Below are positions 43,481 through 52,783 of a DNA stretch of 64,000 nt, one piece after another. The stretch's first letter is position 1. Each line of letters opens with the position of its first letter. The notes beneath the pieces were generated by a model that saw nothing but the letters and a program-made list of their open reading frames with translations, did not search any database and was not told the origin of the DNA. The stretch covers positions 62,001-126,000 of the forward strand of contig JALNYU010000006.1 in assembly GCA_023229645.1 (NCBI GenBank), in the 5' to 3' direction. Source of the stretch: Nevskia sp. (GTDB taxonomy: Bacteria; Pseudomonadota; Gammaproteobacteria; Nevskiales; Nevskiaceae). Position numbers and translations under genes: made by a program.

Positions 43481-44938
43481 ATGAGCAACGACGGAATCAT
43501 TACCGACGCCAAGAAGCGCTACAGCGCCGGCGTCCTCAAGTACCGCCAGATGGGCTACTGGGATGCGGACTACGTCCCTAAAGATACCGACACGATCTGC
43601 CTCTTCCGCATCACGCCACAAGATGGCGTTGATCCGGTCGAAGCGGCCGCCGCGGTTGCGGGTGAGTCGTCGACGGCAACCTGGACGGTCGTCTGGACCG
43701 ACCGCCTGACTGCTTGCGACAGCTATCGCGCCAAAGCCTTCAAAGTCGAGCCCGTACCCGGCATCCCCGGCCAGTACTTTGCCTGGGTAGCGTACGACAT
43801 TATTTTGTTCGAAGAAGGCTCAATCGCCAACATCACGGCCAGCTTGATCGGCAACGTGTTCTCGTTTAAGCCGCTAAAGGCCGCGCGCCTCGAAGACATT
43901 CGCGTGCCGGTGGCACTGCTGAAAACCTTCAAAGGCCCGCCGACGGGTTTGATTGTAGAACGTGAGCGCCTGGACAAATTTGGTCGCCCGCTGCTCGGTG
44001 CGACGACGAAGCCGAAACTCGGCCTATCCGGCCGCAACTACGGCCGCGTGATTTACGAAGGCCTGAAAGGCGGCCTCGACTTCATGAAGGACGACGAGAA
44101 CATTAACTCGCAGCCGTTTATGCATTGGCGTGATCGCTTCCTTTATGTGATGGATGGCGTCAACAAAGCCTCCGCCGCAACGGGTGAAGTGAAAGGCTCG
44201 TACCTGAACGTCACCGGCGCGACGATGGAAGACATCTACGAGCGCGCCGAATTCGCAAAAGAATTGGGCTCGGTTGTGATCATGCTCGACCTCGTAATCG
44301 GCTGGTCTGCGATTCAGAGCATGGCCAATTGGGCACGTAAGAACGACATGATCGTGCATATGCACCGTGCCGGCCATGGTACCTACACGCGTCAGAAGAA
44401 CCACGGCGTCAGCTTCCGCGTTATCGCCAAATGGCTGCGTATGGCCGGCGTCGACCATCTGCACACCGGTACCGCCGTCGGCAAACTTGAAGGCGACCCG
44501 ATGACCGTGCAGGGTTACTACAATGTCTGCCGCGACAGCTACACCAAGCAGGATCTACAGCGCGGAATCTACTTCGATCAAGATTGGGCCGATCTCAAGA
44601 AAGTCATGCCGGTCGCATCGGGCGGCATTCACGCCGGCCAAATGCACCAGCTGTTGGATTTGTTCGGCGACGACGTGATCCTGCAGTTCGGCGGCGGCAC
44701 AATCGGCCATCCGGCCGGCGTTCAGGCCGGTGCAGTAGCCAACCGTGTGGCGCTGGAAGCGATGGTTAAGGCGCGTAATGAAGGCGTCGACATCAAGACC
44801 GAAGGCCCCGAAGTACTGCGTAAAGCAGCGCAATGGTGCACACCGCTGAAGCAGGCGCTCGACCTCTGGGGCGAGATCAGCTTCAACTACGCATCAACCG
44901 ATTCCAGCGACTACGCCGTCACGCCTAGCGTGTCGTAA
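43481..44938 (+). CDS. cbbL: RuBisCO large subunit, form I red-type
   Basis: Carboxylates ribulose-1,5-bisphosphate to two 3-phosphoglycerates. The 485-residue product has the red-type (form IC) N-terminus with YWDADYVPKDTD, catalytic Lys177 (TTKPKLG), the carbamylated Lys203 with metal ligands Asp205 and Glu206 (FMKDDEN), and the loop-6 lysine in GTAVGKLEGD. Length fits form IC. GAGAGG stands before the ATG. It begins the operon cbbL-S-X-fbp-prk-tkt-gph-fba. Co-occurrence with cbbX supports red type. Confidence 0.98.
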   Translation: MSNDGIITDAKKRYSAGVLKYRQMGYWDADYVPKDTDTICLFRITPQDGVDPVEAAAAVAGESSTATWTVVWTDRLTACDSYRAKAFKVEPVPGIPGQYFAWVAYDIILFEEGSIANITASLIGNVFSFKPLKAARLEDIRVPVALLKTFKGPPTGLIVERERLDKFGRPLLGATTKPKLGLSGRNYGRVIYEGLKGGLDFMKDDENINSQPFMHWRDRFLYVMDGVNKASAATGEVKGSYLNVTGATMEDIYERAEFAKELGSVVIMLDLVIGWSAIQSMANWARKNDMIVHMHRAGHGTYTRQKNHGVSFRVIAKWLRMAGVDHLHTGTAVGKLEGDPMTVQGYYNVCRDSYTKQDLQRGIYFDQDWADLKKVMPVASGGIHAGQMHQLLDLFGDDVILQFGGGTIGHPAGVQAGAVANRVALEAMVKARNEGVDIKTEGPEVLRKAAQWCTPLKQALDLWGEISFNYASTDSSDYAVTPSVS

Positions 44939-44958
44939 GAAACAGGAGCTCAAAAGCC

Positions 44959-45393
44959 ATGATAACCAACCCCACCGGCCGCATCACCCAAGGCCAGTTC
45001 AGCTTTCTGCCCGATCTGACGGACGCGGAAATTACCCTGCAGGTCGAGTACGGGCTGAACAAAGGCTACGCCTGGAGCGTCGAATACACCGACGATCCGC
45101 ATCCGCGTAATACCTACTGGGAAATGTTTGGCATGCCGATGTTCGACCTGAAGGATGCCGCTGGCGTGCTGATGGAATTGAACGCCTGCCGCAAGACTTT
45201 CCCGAATCAGTACATTCGTTTGATGGCCTTCGACGCGACCCGCAATACCGAGTCGATTGTCATGAGCTTCATCGTCAATCGGCCGAAAACCGAGCCCGGC
45301 TTCGGTTTGGTCCGCCAGGAAACGAACGGCCGCACGATTCGCTACACAATTCACTCCTACGGCACCGACAAACCGGAAGGCGAGCGCTACTAG
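44959..45393 (+). CDS. cbbS: RuBisCO small subunit, form I red-type
   Basis: Small subunit of the L8S8 enzyme. The 144-residue product includes ITQGQFSFLPDLTD, the conserved YTDDPHPRNTYWEMFGMP and the extended C-terminal hairpin (residues about 110-144) that red-type small subunits insert into the central channel. AGGAG precedes the ATG, 20 bp after the cbbL stop. A strong hairpin separates it from cbbX. Confidence 0.97.
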   Translation: MITNPTGRITQGQFSFLPDLTDAEITLQVEYGLNKGYAWSVEYTDDPHPRNTYWEMFGMPMFDLKDAAGVLMELNACRKTFPNQYIRLMAFDATRNTESIVMSFIVNRPKTEPGFGLVRQETNGRTIRYTIHSYGTDKPEGERY

Positions 45394-45402
45394 GGTTCAC
45401 GT

Positions 45403-45438
45403 GTGTCATCGCCTGCTGCCTAGCGGCAGCGATGACAC
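45403..45438 (+). promoter_or_regulatory. Intercistronic hairpin between cbbS and cbbX
   Basis: A 10-bp perfect stem (45403-45412 with 45429-45438) encloses a loop that can form its own small stem. There is no T run. In an operon this can protect the cbbLS message end or reduce read-through, giving more RuBisCO than downstream enzymes. Confidence 0.55.
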
Positions 45439-45478
45439 GCAGTCTCTTCAAGATTTTTCGCCAAATTAGGAGGCGTGT

Positions 45479-46396
45479 ATGGACGACAACAAGACCGTTG
45501 ACCTGCTCGCCATCGTTCGCGATTCGAACGTCGGCGAAGTGCTCGACAAACTCGATCGCGAATTGGTAGGGCTGGCGCCCGTCAAGCGCCGCATCCGCGA
45601 AATCGCCGCGTATCTCGCCGTCACCAATGCCCGCAAGCAATTGGGCTTGGAAGCAAGCCCGCCGTCGTTGCACATGTGTTTTACCGGCAATCCGGGCACG
45701 GGCAAGACAACGGTTGCGCTGCGCATGGCGGAAATTCTGCATCGGTTGGGCTACGTGCGGAAAGGCCACGTCGTCAGCGTTACGCGTGACGATTTAGTCG
45801 GCCAGTACATCGGCCACACCGCGCCGAAAACCAAGGAAGTGCTAAAGAAGGCCATGGGCGGCGTGCTGTTCATCGATGAGGCCTACTACCTCTACCGCCC
45901 CGAGAACGAGCGCGACTACGGCCAAGAGTCAATTGAAATTCTGTTGCAGGTTATGGAAAACCAGCGCGATGATCTCGTCGTTATCCTCGCTGGGTATAAA
46001 GATCGAATGGATACGTTCTTTCAGTCGAACCCTGGGATGTCGTCGCGTATTGCACATCACATCGATTTTCCGGATTACTCACAACAAGAATTACTGACAA
46101 TCTCCGGCAAGATGCTGGAGCAGATGAATTACAAGCTGGACGCCAGCGCGCAGGTCGCGATGGCGGACTACATTGAACGGCGTATTCGGCAGCCGAACTT
46201 CGCCAATGCCCGTTCGATCCGCAACGCATTGGATCGTGCCCGTCTGCGTCAAGCGAATCGGTTGTTCTACGCCGCAAGCCAGGACAACCAATCCGTCAAT
46301 ACTGACGATTTAAGCTTACTGACCGCGAGCGATATCCTCGCATCGCGAGTCTTCGAAGGCGGGAATAACACCGCTACTCCAGAAACAGCAACCTGA
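45479..46396 (+). CDS. cbbX: Red-type RuBisCO activase CbbX
   Basis: AAA+ ATPase that pulls on the large-subunit C-terminus to free inhibited red-type RuBisCO. The 305-residue product has Walker A GNPGTGKT at 70-77, Walker B FIDEA at 131-135, the pore-loop region YLYRPENERDYGQE and sensor segment ILAGYKDRMD. Red-type activases are allosterically switched by RuBP. AGGAGG stands before the ATG. fbp starts 12 bp after its stop. Confidence 0.96.
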   Translation: MDDNKTVDLLAIVRDSNVGEVLDKLDRELVGLAPVKRRIREIAAYLAVTNARKQLGLEASPPSLHMCFTGNPGTGKTTVALRMAEILHRLGYVRKGHVVSVTRDDLVGQYIGHTAPKTKEVLKKAMGGVLFIDEAYYLYRPENERDYGQESIEILLQVMENQRDDLVVILAGYKDRMDTFFQSNPGMSSRIAHHIDFPDYSQQELLTISGKMLEQMNYKLDASAQVAMADYIERRIRQPNFANARSIRNALDRARLRQANRLFYAASQDNQSVNTDDLSLLTASDILASRVFEGGNNTATPETAT

Positions 46397-46408
46397 GGAG
46401 CAGATGCC

Positions 46409-47482
46409 ATGTACCGCGGACGCACTACCCTATCGAAGTTCCTCATCGAACAACTGCACGAAGTGACCGACGACGGTCAACTCGCGGGCTTGCTGATCGA
46501 TGTTGCCGCCGCCGTTAAAACCATCGCCGCAATGACCGCTAAAGGCGGCCTCGGCGGTTATCTCGGCGCCATAGATAACACCAATGTTCAGGGCGAGGTC
46601 CAGAAAAAGCTCGACGTCCTCGCGAACGACGCCGTTATCGGCTCTTGCGAGTGGGGCGGCATGCTCGCTGGCATGTTGTCGGAGGAACTGGAAGATCCGT
46701 ACGCGATTCCCGCGGAGTACAAACGTGGCCGTTATCTGCTGAACTTTGATCCGCTGGACGGCTCGTCGAATATCGACGTGAATGTCTCAGTGGGCACCAT
46801 TTTCTCGGTGCTTGTACACGACAAAGAAACAGCGCCGGACACCGCAGACTTCCTGCAAATCGGTCGCCGACAAATCGCCGCAGGCTACGCGATCTACGGC
46901 CCCGCGACGATGCTCGTGCTGACGGTTGGCAAGGGCACGCACGGCTTTACGCTCGACCGCGAAGTGGGCAACTTCATCCTGACGCATCCGGATCTGATGA
47001 TTCCAGCAGATACCAGTGAATTTGCGATCAACACCAGCAACGAACGGTTCTGGGAACCGCCGATTACACGCTATGTTGATGAGTGCAAAGCGGGTAAAAC
47101 CGGTGTGCGCGGGCGGGATTTCAATATGCGCTGGATCGCTTCGATGGTCGCCGATGTTCATCGCATTCTGATGCGCGGTGGCGTCTTCATGTATCCCCGC
47201 GATACCAAAGACCCATCGAAACCGGGACGCCTGCGCTTGCTCTACGAAGCCAACCCAATCGGCTTCATCATCGAGCAAGCCGGCGGCGCCGCCTCGTTTG
47301 GCCGCGGCCCGATTCTCGATCATCCGGCGCAGTCACCGCACCAGCGCGTGCCGGTTATTCTGGGCTCGAAGAACGAAGTGGAACGGATAGAGCGCTATCA
47401 CGCCGAATACGATGCTGGCACCGATAAGCCCTACGCGTCACCATTGTTCCAAGAGCGCTCGCTGTACCGCAGCGAAGCATAA
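46409..47482 (+). CDS. fbp: Class I fructose-1,6-bisphosphatase
   Basis: Hydrolyses fructose-1,6-bisphosphate (and possibly sedoheptulose-1,7-bisphosphate) in the CBB regeneration phase. The 357-residue product carries the metal-site motif FDPLDGSSNID, an upstream Glu pair in LSEELED, and GGAASFGRGPILD near the C-terminus. Length is a little above the E. coli enzyme (332). GAGGAG precedes the ATG. No separate SBPase is seen, so this enzyme may do both reactions; that is inference. Also called cbbF. Confidence 0.95.
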   Translation: MYRGRTTLSKFLIEQLHEVTDDGQLAGLLIDVAAAVKTIAAMTAKGGLGGYLGAIDNTNVQGEVQKKLDVLANDAVIGSCEWGGMLAGMLSEELEDPYAIPAEYKRGRYLLNFDPLDGSSNIDVNVSVGTIFSVLVHDKETAPDTADFLQIGRRQIAAGYAIYGPATMLVLTVGKGTHGFTLDREVGNFILTHPDLMIPADTSEFAINTSNERFWEPPITRYVDECKAGKTGVRGRDFNMRWIASMVADVHRILMRGGVFMYPRDTKDPSKPGRLRLLYEANPIGFIIEQAGGAASFGRGPILDHPAQSPHQRVPVILGSKNEVERIERYHAEYDAGTDKPYASPLFQERSLYRSEA

Positions 47483-47548
47483 ACGCGCGCCGGCTACGGC
47501 CGGCGCCATCCAGATTCTGCGTCAACCAGTCCTACGTTGGAGGGGACC

Positions 47549-48421
47549 ATGTCGGTAAAACACCCAATCATCGCCGTAACCGGATCGTCAGGCGCCGGTA
47601 CGACCACCGTTATGAAAGCGTTTCAGCATATTTTCCGTCGCGAAAAAATTAATGCTGGGTTGGTCGAAGGCGATTCGTTCCATCGCTACGACCGCAAAGG
47701 TATGCGCGCGAAACTGAAAGAGGCGGAAACCAGCGGTGATCGCAACTTCAGCCATTTCGGCCCTGACGCCAACCTGATCGGCGATCTGGAAAACCTTTTT
47801 CGCGAATACGGCGCCACCGGCGGCGGCAAAGTTCGCAAGTATTTACACGACGCCGATGAAGCCGCGCCATTCAAGCAAGACCCCGGCACGTTCACCGAAT
47901 GGACCGACATCCGTCCTGGCTCCGATCTGCTGTTCTACGAAGGCCTGCACGGGGCCTACAAAGACGATAAAAACGACGTCGCCTGTCATGGCGATCTGTT
48001 GATCGGCGTGGTGCCGACGATCAACCTCGAGTGGATCCAGAAACTGCAGCGCGATAAAAGCACGCGCGGCTACTCCCACGAAGCGGTTGTCGACACGATT
48101 TTGCGCCGCATGCCGGACTACGTGAATTACATGTGCCCGCAATTCTCGCGCACGCATGTGAATTTTCAGCGCGTGCCGACGGTCGATACGTCGAACCCGT
48201 TTATCGCGATGGATATCCCGACGCCCGATGAGAGCATGCTCGTAATCCGCTTCGCCGACCCCAAAGGGATCGATTTTCAATACCTGTTGAGCATGTTGCA
48301 CGGCTCGATGATGTCGCGGCCGAACAACATTGTCTGCCCGGGCGGTAAAATGGGCTTAGCGATGCAGTTGATCTTCACGCCGATGATCCTGCGTCTGATG
48401 GACAAGAAGCAGCGGGCTTAA
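47549..48421 (+). CDS. prkB: Phosphoribulokinase, proteobacterial type
   Basis: Phosphorylates ribulose-5-phosphate to ribulose-1,5-bisphosphate with ATP. The 290-residue product has the P-loop in TGSSGAGTTT at 11-20, an early EGDSFHRYDR and the FYEGLHGAYKDDKNDVA segment of bacterial type I PRKs, which respond to NADH. Length is typical (about 290). GGAGGGGA stands before the ATG at 47549; a TTG 12 nt earlier is in frame but overlaps that signal. Also called cbbP. Confidence 0.96.
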   Translation: MSVKHPIIAVTGSSGAGTTTVMKAFQHIFRREKINAGLVEGDSFHRYDRKGMRAKLKEAETSGDRNFSHFGPDANLIGDLENLFREYGATGGGKVRKYLHDADEAAPFKQDPGTFTEWTDIRPGSDLLFYEGLHGAYKDDKNDVACHGDLLIGVVPTINLEWIQKLQRDKSTRGYSHEAVVDTILRRMPDYVNYMCPQFSRTHVNFQRVPTVDTSNPFIAMDIPTPDESMLVIRFADPKGIDFQYLLSMLHGSMMSRPNNIVCPGGKMGLAMQLIFTPMILRLMDKKQRA

Positions 48422-48455
48422 TCCCGCTACATCACTCGACGACTGACGACCCAAC

Positions 48456-50504
48456 ATGACCAATACTCAAACTGTGACCGAACGCCGCCGCCTCGCCAAT
48501 GCCATACGCTTCCTGGCGATTGATGCCGTCGAAGCGGCGAAGTCCGGCCACCCTGGCATGCCGATGGGAATGGCGGACATCACTGAGTCGCTATGGCGCG
48601 GCTTTCTGAAGCACAACCCCGCCAACCCGAACTGGGCCGATCGCGATCGCTTCCTGATCTCGAACGGCCACGGCTCAATGCTGCACTATGCCGTCCTGCA
48701 TCTGACGGGCTATCCGCTGCCGATTGAAGAAATCAAACACTTCCGGCAGTTGCACAGCAAAACACCGGGCCATCCCGAGCACGGCATCACGCCGGGCGTG
48801 GAAACGACTACCGGTCCGCTCGGGCAAGGCATTGCCAACGCGGTGGGCATGGCACTGGCGGAGAAGTTGCTCGCGGCGCGCTTTAATCGCGAAAATTTCA
48901 CGATCGTCGACCACTACACCTATGCGTTCCTTGGCGATGGCTGCCTCATGGAAGGCATTAGCCATGAAGTCGCTTCGCTTGCAGGCGTGTGGGGCCTGGA
49001 AAAGCTGATTTGTTACTACGACGACAACGGCATCTCAATCGACGGCGAAGTCGAAGGCTGGTTCCGCGATGACACCGCCGCCCGCTTCCGTGCCTACGGC
49101 TGGAATGTAATCGGCCCGATCGACGGCCACGACGCCGCAGCGATTGACGCCGCAACGCAGGCTGCGAAGAGCGCCTCCGGCAAGCCGACGATGATCATCT
49201 CCCGAACCAAAATCGGCTGGGGCTCGCCGAATAAAGTCGGCACCGAAGAAGTTCACGGCGCCGCGCTCGGCGCCGCCGAAGTCGCTGCCACCCGTGCCGC
49301 GCTCGATTGGCAGTATGGCCCGTTTGAAATCCCGCAGGACATCTACCAGGGCTGGAACGCGCTCGACGCCGGCGCCGGTAAAGAAGCGGCTTGGAACGCG
49401 TTATTCGCCGATTACAGCGCACAATTCCCGGACGCTGCAGCCGAGTTCATCCGCACGCAAGCGGGTACGCTGCCGACGACCTGGTCGAAATCAGCAGGCG
49501 ATCTCCTCGCCGCGGCGGCCGCCGTAACTTCCCCGGTCGCCAGTCGCAAATCGTCGCAAGTCGCGCTGGAAACGCTGGTCCCGGCCCTACCTGAGTTGCT
49601 CGGTGGTTCAGCCGACTTAACCGGCTCCAACCTGACGGCAGTGAAGGCGAGTAAGTCATTACATCATCACGGCGCTACCGCGAACTACATCAGCTACGGC
49701 GTCCGTGAATTCGGCATGGCCGCGATCATGAATGGCGTGGCCTTGCATGGCGGCTTCATTCCTTACGGCGGCACCTTCGCCGTGTTCTCGGACTACGCCC
49801 GCAACGGCATCCGCATGAGCGCGCTGATGAACCTGCGCGTGATCTATGTGCTAACCCACGATTCAATCGGCCTCGGCGAAGACGGCCCGACGCATCAGCC
49901 AGTTGAGCACGCAGCCGCCCTGCGCGTGATTCCAAATCTCGATGTTTGGCGTCCTTGCGATGCCTTCGAGACCGCCGTCGCTTGGGAATCTGCAATCGAA
50001 CGCAAAAACGGCCCGGCAGCGTTGCTGCTATCGCGCCAGAATCTTGCCCAGCAAAGCCGCAGCGCCGAAACCCAGGCCCTGGTTGCGCGCGGCGGCTACG
50101 TGCTCAGCGAATCGATTTCCGAGATGAAAGTAATCTTGATCGCGACCGGCTCGGAAGTCGGCTTGGCAATTCAAGCGCAGACGCAACTGGCGGCGGCTGG
50201 CATCGGCGCCCGCGTCGTTTCAATGCCGAGTACCAACGTGTTCGACCGTCAAACCCCCGCTTATCGCGCCGAAGTGCTTCCGGCAGGCGTGCCGCGCGTT
50301 GCTGTCGAAGCGGCCTCGACGGAAAGCTGGTGGAAATACGTTGGGCTCGACGGTGGGATTGTCGGCATGACCAGCTTCGGCGAATCTGCGCCCGCACCCG
50401 CGCTGTACGACTATTTCAAAATCACTGCGGCGCATGTCACCTCCGTGGCAACCGAAGTGGTCGAAGCCAGCGAAGCCGCGCGCTTTGAACGTTCGATCAA
50501 CTAG
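48456..50504 (+). CDS. tkt: Transketolase
   Basis: Thiamine diphosphate enzyme that moves two-carbon units between sugar phosphates in the CBB and pentose phosphate paths. The 682-residue product has the ThDP motif GDGCLMEGISHEVASLAG, N-terminal HPGMPMGMADI with the substrate His, and the pyrimidine domain with EDGPTHQPVEH. Length is usual (about 665). It lies 34 bp after prkB and 9 bp before gph, so it is the CBB isozyme cbbT. Confidence 0.96.
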   Translation: MTNTQTVTERRRLANAIRFLAIDAVEAAKSGHPGMPMGMADITESLWRGFLKHNPANPNWADRDRFLISNGHGSMLHYAVLHLTGYPLPIEEIKHFRQLHSKTPGHPEHGITPGVETTTGPLGQGIANAVGMALAEKLLAARFNRENFTIVDHYTYAFLGDGCLMEGISHEVASLAGVWGLEKLICYYDDNGISIDGEVEGWFRDDTAARFRAYGWNVIGPIDGHDAAAIDAATQAAKSASGKPTMIISRTKIGWGSPNKVGTEEVHGAALGAAEVAATRAALDWQYGPFEIPQDIYQGWNALDAGAGKEAAWNALFADYSAQFPDAAAEFIRTQAGTLPTTWSKSAGDLLAAAAAVTSPVASRKSSQVALETLVPALPELLGGSADLTGSNLTAVKASKSLHHHGATANYISYGVREFGMAAIMNGVALHGGFIPYGGTFAVFSDYARNGIRMSALMNLRVIYVLTHDSIGLGEDGPTHQPVEHAAALRVIPNLDVWRPCDAFETAVAWESAIERKNGPAALLLSRQNLAQQSRSAETQALVARGGYVLSESISEMKVILIATGSEVGLAIQAQTQLAAAGIGARVVSMPSTNVFDRQTPAYRAEVLPAGVPRVAVEAASTESWWKYVGLDGGIVGMTSFGESAPAPALYDYFKITAAHVTSVATEVVEASEAARFERSIN

Positions 50505-50513
50505 GCCGCCCGA

Positions 50514-51200
50514 ATGCGACGTTACGATGCCGTACTGTTCGACCTTGACGGCACCCTGCTTGATACCGCGCCGGAAATCGCCGCTTCGGTAAATGGCGCG
50601 CTAAGCGATCTTGGTCTTTCCGCCGTCGCCCCGGAACGGGTGCGACGGTTTATCGGCCACGGCGTGCGCGAAACCATCGCCCGCGCGTATGACGCCGTTC
50701 ACCCAGGACCAGCCGATGCCGCCCAACGCGATGCTGACCTTGTGCAGGGCGTTAAGCTATTCGGCAAGTATTACGGCGAATTTGCGCGGCTAAGCCAGCC
50801 ATTCCCGGAGACGGTTGCAACGCTGCGCGAGCTGCGCGAACTCGGCGTTAAATGCGCCATCGTTTCCAATAAAGAAACGCACTTCGTCGAACAACTGCTG
50901 GCGAACAGCCCGATTCCTGGCTTGATGGATTTGGTGGTCTGCGGCGATACGCTCGAGCAGAAAAAACCAGATCCACTGCCAGCCATACATGTTTTGATGG
51001 AATTGGGAATTAGCCCGGATCGCGCGCTTTTCGTCGGCGACTCAGCAATTGACGTCGCTTGCGCGCGTAACGCCGGAATTGATGTTTGGCTGGTTCCTTA
51101 CGGTTACAACGGCGACCAGCCAGCGAGCGCCGCCGGCGCTGACTACGTAATGCGCTCCCTGAGTGAAGTCGCCTATATCTGTGCCGGAGCCCCGGTGTAA
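50514..51200 (+). CDS. gph: Phosphoglycolate phosphatase
   Basis: HAD-family enzyme that removes 2-phosphoglycolate made by the RuBisCO oxygenase reaction. The 228-residue product has the HAD nucleophile motif LFDLDGTLLDT (Asp10, Asp12), a helical cap, SNKE (motif II) and the late VGDSAIDV (motif IV). Lies in the CBB operon, where it is also called cbbZ; its presence indicates aerobic carbon fixation. Confidence 0.93.
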   Translation: MRRYDAVLFDLDGTLLDTAPEIAASVNGALSDLGLSAVAPERVRRFIGHGVRETIARAYDAVHPGPADAAQRDADLVQGVKLFGKYYGEFARLSQPFPETVATLRELRELGVKCAIVSNKETHFVEQLLANSPIPGLMDLVVCGDTLEQKKPDPLPAIHVLMELGISPDRALFVGDSAIDVACARNAGIDVWLVPYGYNGDQPASAAGADYVMRSLSEVAYICAGAPV

Positions 51201-51273
51201 TCCGCTATTCTTTTAGACCCCGAATTTTTACGTTTCGCCCTCCCACACTAGATAATTTACCTCGGAGTTCGTA

Positions 51274-52338
51274 ATGGCACTGATTTCCCTCCGCCAATTG
51301 CTGGACCACGCGGCCGAACACGCATACGGCCTCCCCGCTTTCAATGTTAATAACATGGAGCAAATTCAGGCGATCATGCAGGCTGCCGAGGCCACCGATA
51401 GCCCAGTAATTTTGCAGGCTTCGGCCGGCGCCCGGAAGTATGCAGGTGAAGCGTTTTTGCGCCATCTGATCGAAGCTGCGATCGAAACCTACCCGAATAT
51501 CCCGATCTGCATGCATCAAGATCACGGCGGCTCGCCCGCTGTCTGCCAAGCCTCAATCCGGAGCGGCTTCTCCAGCGTCATGATGGATGGCTCGCTGAAA
51601 GAAGATATGAAAACACCGTCCGATTATGACTATAACGTCAAAGTCACCGGCAAAGTTACTGAGATGGCCCATGCTGTCGGCGTTTCCGTCGAGGGCGAAC
51701 TCGGTTGCCTCGGCTCGCTGGAAAGCGGCATGGCCGGCGAAGAAGACGGCAGCGGCGCCGAAGGCAAGCTCGATCATTCGCAGTTGCTCACCGATCCAGA
51801 TGAAGCCGCACGGTTCGTCGCAGCAACGAATGTCGACGCGCTAGCTATTGCAATCGGCACCAGTCACGGCGCCTACAAATTCACCCGTCCGCCGACCGGC
51901 GACATCCTTGCCATCAGCCGCATCAAAGCAATTCATGCCCGCATCCCGAACACGCATTTAGTCATGCACGGTTCGTCCAGCGTCCCGCAAGAATGGCTGG
52001 AAATCATCCGTAAGTTCGGCGGGGACATTAAAGAAACCTACGGCGTTCCGGTTAGCGAAATCGTCGAAGGCATCAAGCATGGTGTGCGTAAGGTCAACAT
52101 CGACACCGACATCCGCCTGGCGATGACGGGCGCCATCCGTCGCGTACTGGGCGAAAAGCCGGGCGAGTTCGATCCGCGCGCTTACTTCAAGGCCGCGACG
52201 GCCGCTGCGCGTGACATCTGCAAACAACGGTTCGAAGCATTCGGCAGCGCCGGCCAAGCGAGCAAGATCAAAGTCATCCATATGGACACGATGGCCGCCC
52301 GCTACGCCAAGGGTGAGTTGAACGCCGTCGTGCACTAA
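51274..52338 (+). CDS. fba: Class II fructose-bisphosphate aldolase, CBB type
   Basis: Zinc aldolase that joins triose phosphates to fructose- or sedoheptulose-bisphosphate. The 354-residue product starts with SLRQLLDHAAEHAYGLPAFNVNN and has the zinc motif HQDHGG, GELGCLGSLE and the phosphate-binding VNIDTDIRLA. It matches the Calvin-cycle subtype in length. It is the last gene of the operon, closed by a strong terminator. Also called cbbA. Confidence 0.96.
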   Translation: MALISLRQLLDHAAEHAYGLPAFNVNNMEQIQAIMQAAEATDSPVILQASAGARKYAGEAFLRHLIEAAIETYPNIPICMHQDHGGSPAVCQASIRSGFSSVMMDGSLKEDMKTPSDYDYNVKVTGKVTEMAHAVGVSVEGELGCLGSLESGMAGEEDGSGAEGKLDHSQLLTDPDEAARFVAATNVDALAIAIGTSHGAYKFTRPPTGDILAISRIKAIHARIPNTHLVMHGSSSVPQEWLEIIRKFGGDIKETYGVPVSEIVEGIKHGVRKVNIDTDIRLAMTGAIRRVLGEKPGEFDPRAYFKAATAAARDICKQRFEAFGSAGQASKIKVIHMDTMAARYAKGELNAVVH

Positions 52339-52391
52339 ACATAAATTTTGTTGGCGCAGCGGTAGCCTTGTTGAGGCGGCCGAAGCAGACT

Positions 52392-52431
52392 AAAGTCGCC
52401 GTCTTGGTTCTATCAAGGCGGCGACTTTTTT
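52392..52431 (+). terminator. Rho-independent terminator of the CBB operon
   Basis: A 15-bp stem with one G-T pair (52392-52406 with 52414-52428) runs into six T. It begins 54 bp after the fba stop. Confidence 0.95.
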
Positions 52432-52474
52432 ATGTCTGCCCCGCTAGCGCGGGAAAGCGCCCATCAGGATCATC

Positions 52475-52783
52475 ATGAATAAATCCCTGCTCTGCTTGCT
52501 GCTCGCAGTCGCCACGCCAACGTACGCCGCAGGCTCGGCTAAGCCCAAGGCAGCGCCACCATCGCCGTTAGCTTTGTCCTGCACGGGCTGCCACCAACCG
52601 CTCGTCAACGCCAAGGAAATGCCCGCGCTAAATATGCTCACTCCGGCCAAAATTGCGGAATCCTTACTCGCCGCGCGCGACAAACCTAAAGCTGGCTCGA
52701 TCATGGCCCGTTTTGTTACCAAGATGAGCGACGCACAAATCGCCAGCCTCGCTGCGGAGCTGGGCAGCACGGTGCGGCCGTGA
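52475..52783 (+). CDS. Small mono-heme cytochrome c (flavocytochrome partner)
   Basis: The 102-residue product has a signal peptide (ending TYA) and one heme site CTGCH at 36-40, with Met49 as likely axial ligand. It overlaps the next gene by 4 nt (GTGA). The pair matches the layout of flavocytochrome c: a cytochrome subunit plus a flavin subunit. The Allochromatium cytochrome subunit has two hemes, while this one resembles the one-heme (SoxE-like) type. It would take electrons from the flavin subunit in the periplasm. Confidence 0.8.
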   Translation: MNKSLLCLLLAVATPTYAAGSAKPKAAPPSPLALSCTGCHQPLVNAKEMPALNMLTPAKIAESLLAARDKPKAGSIMARFVTKMSDAQIASLAAELGSTVRP

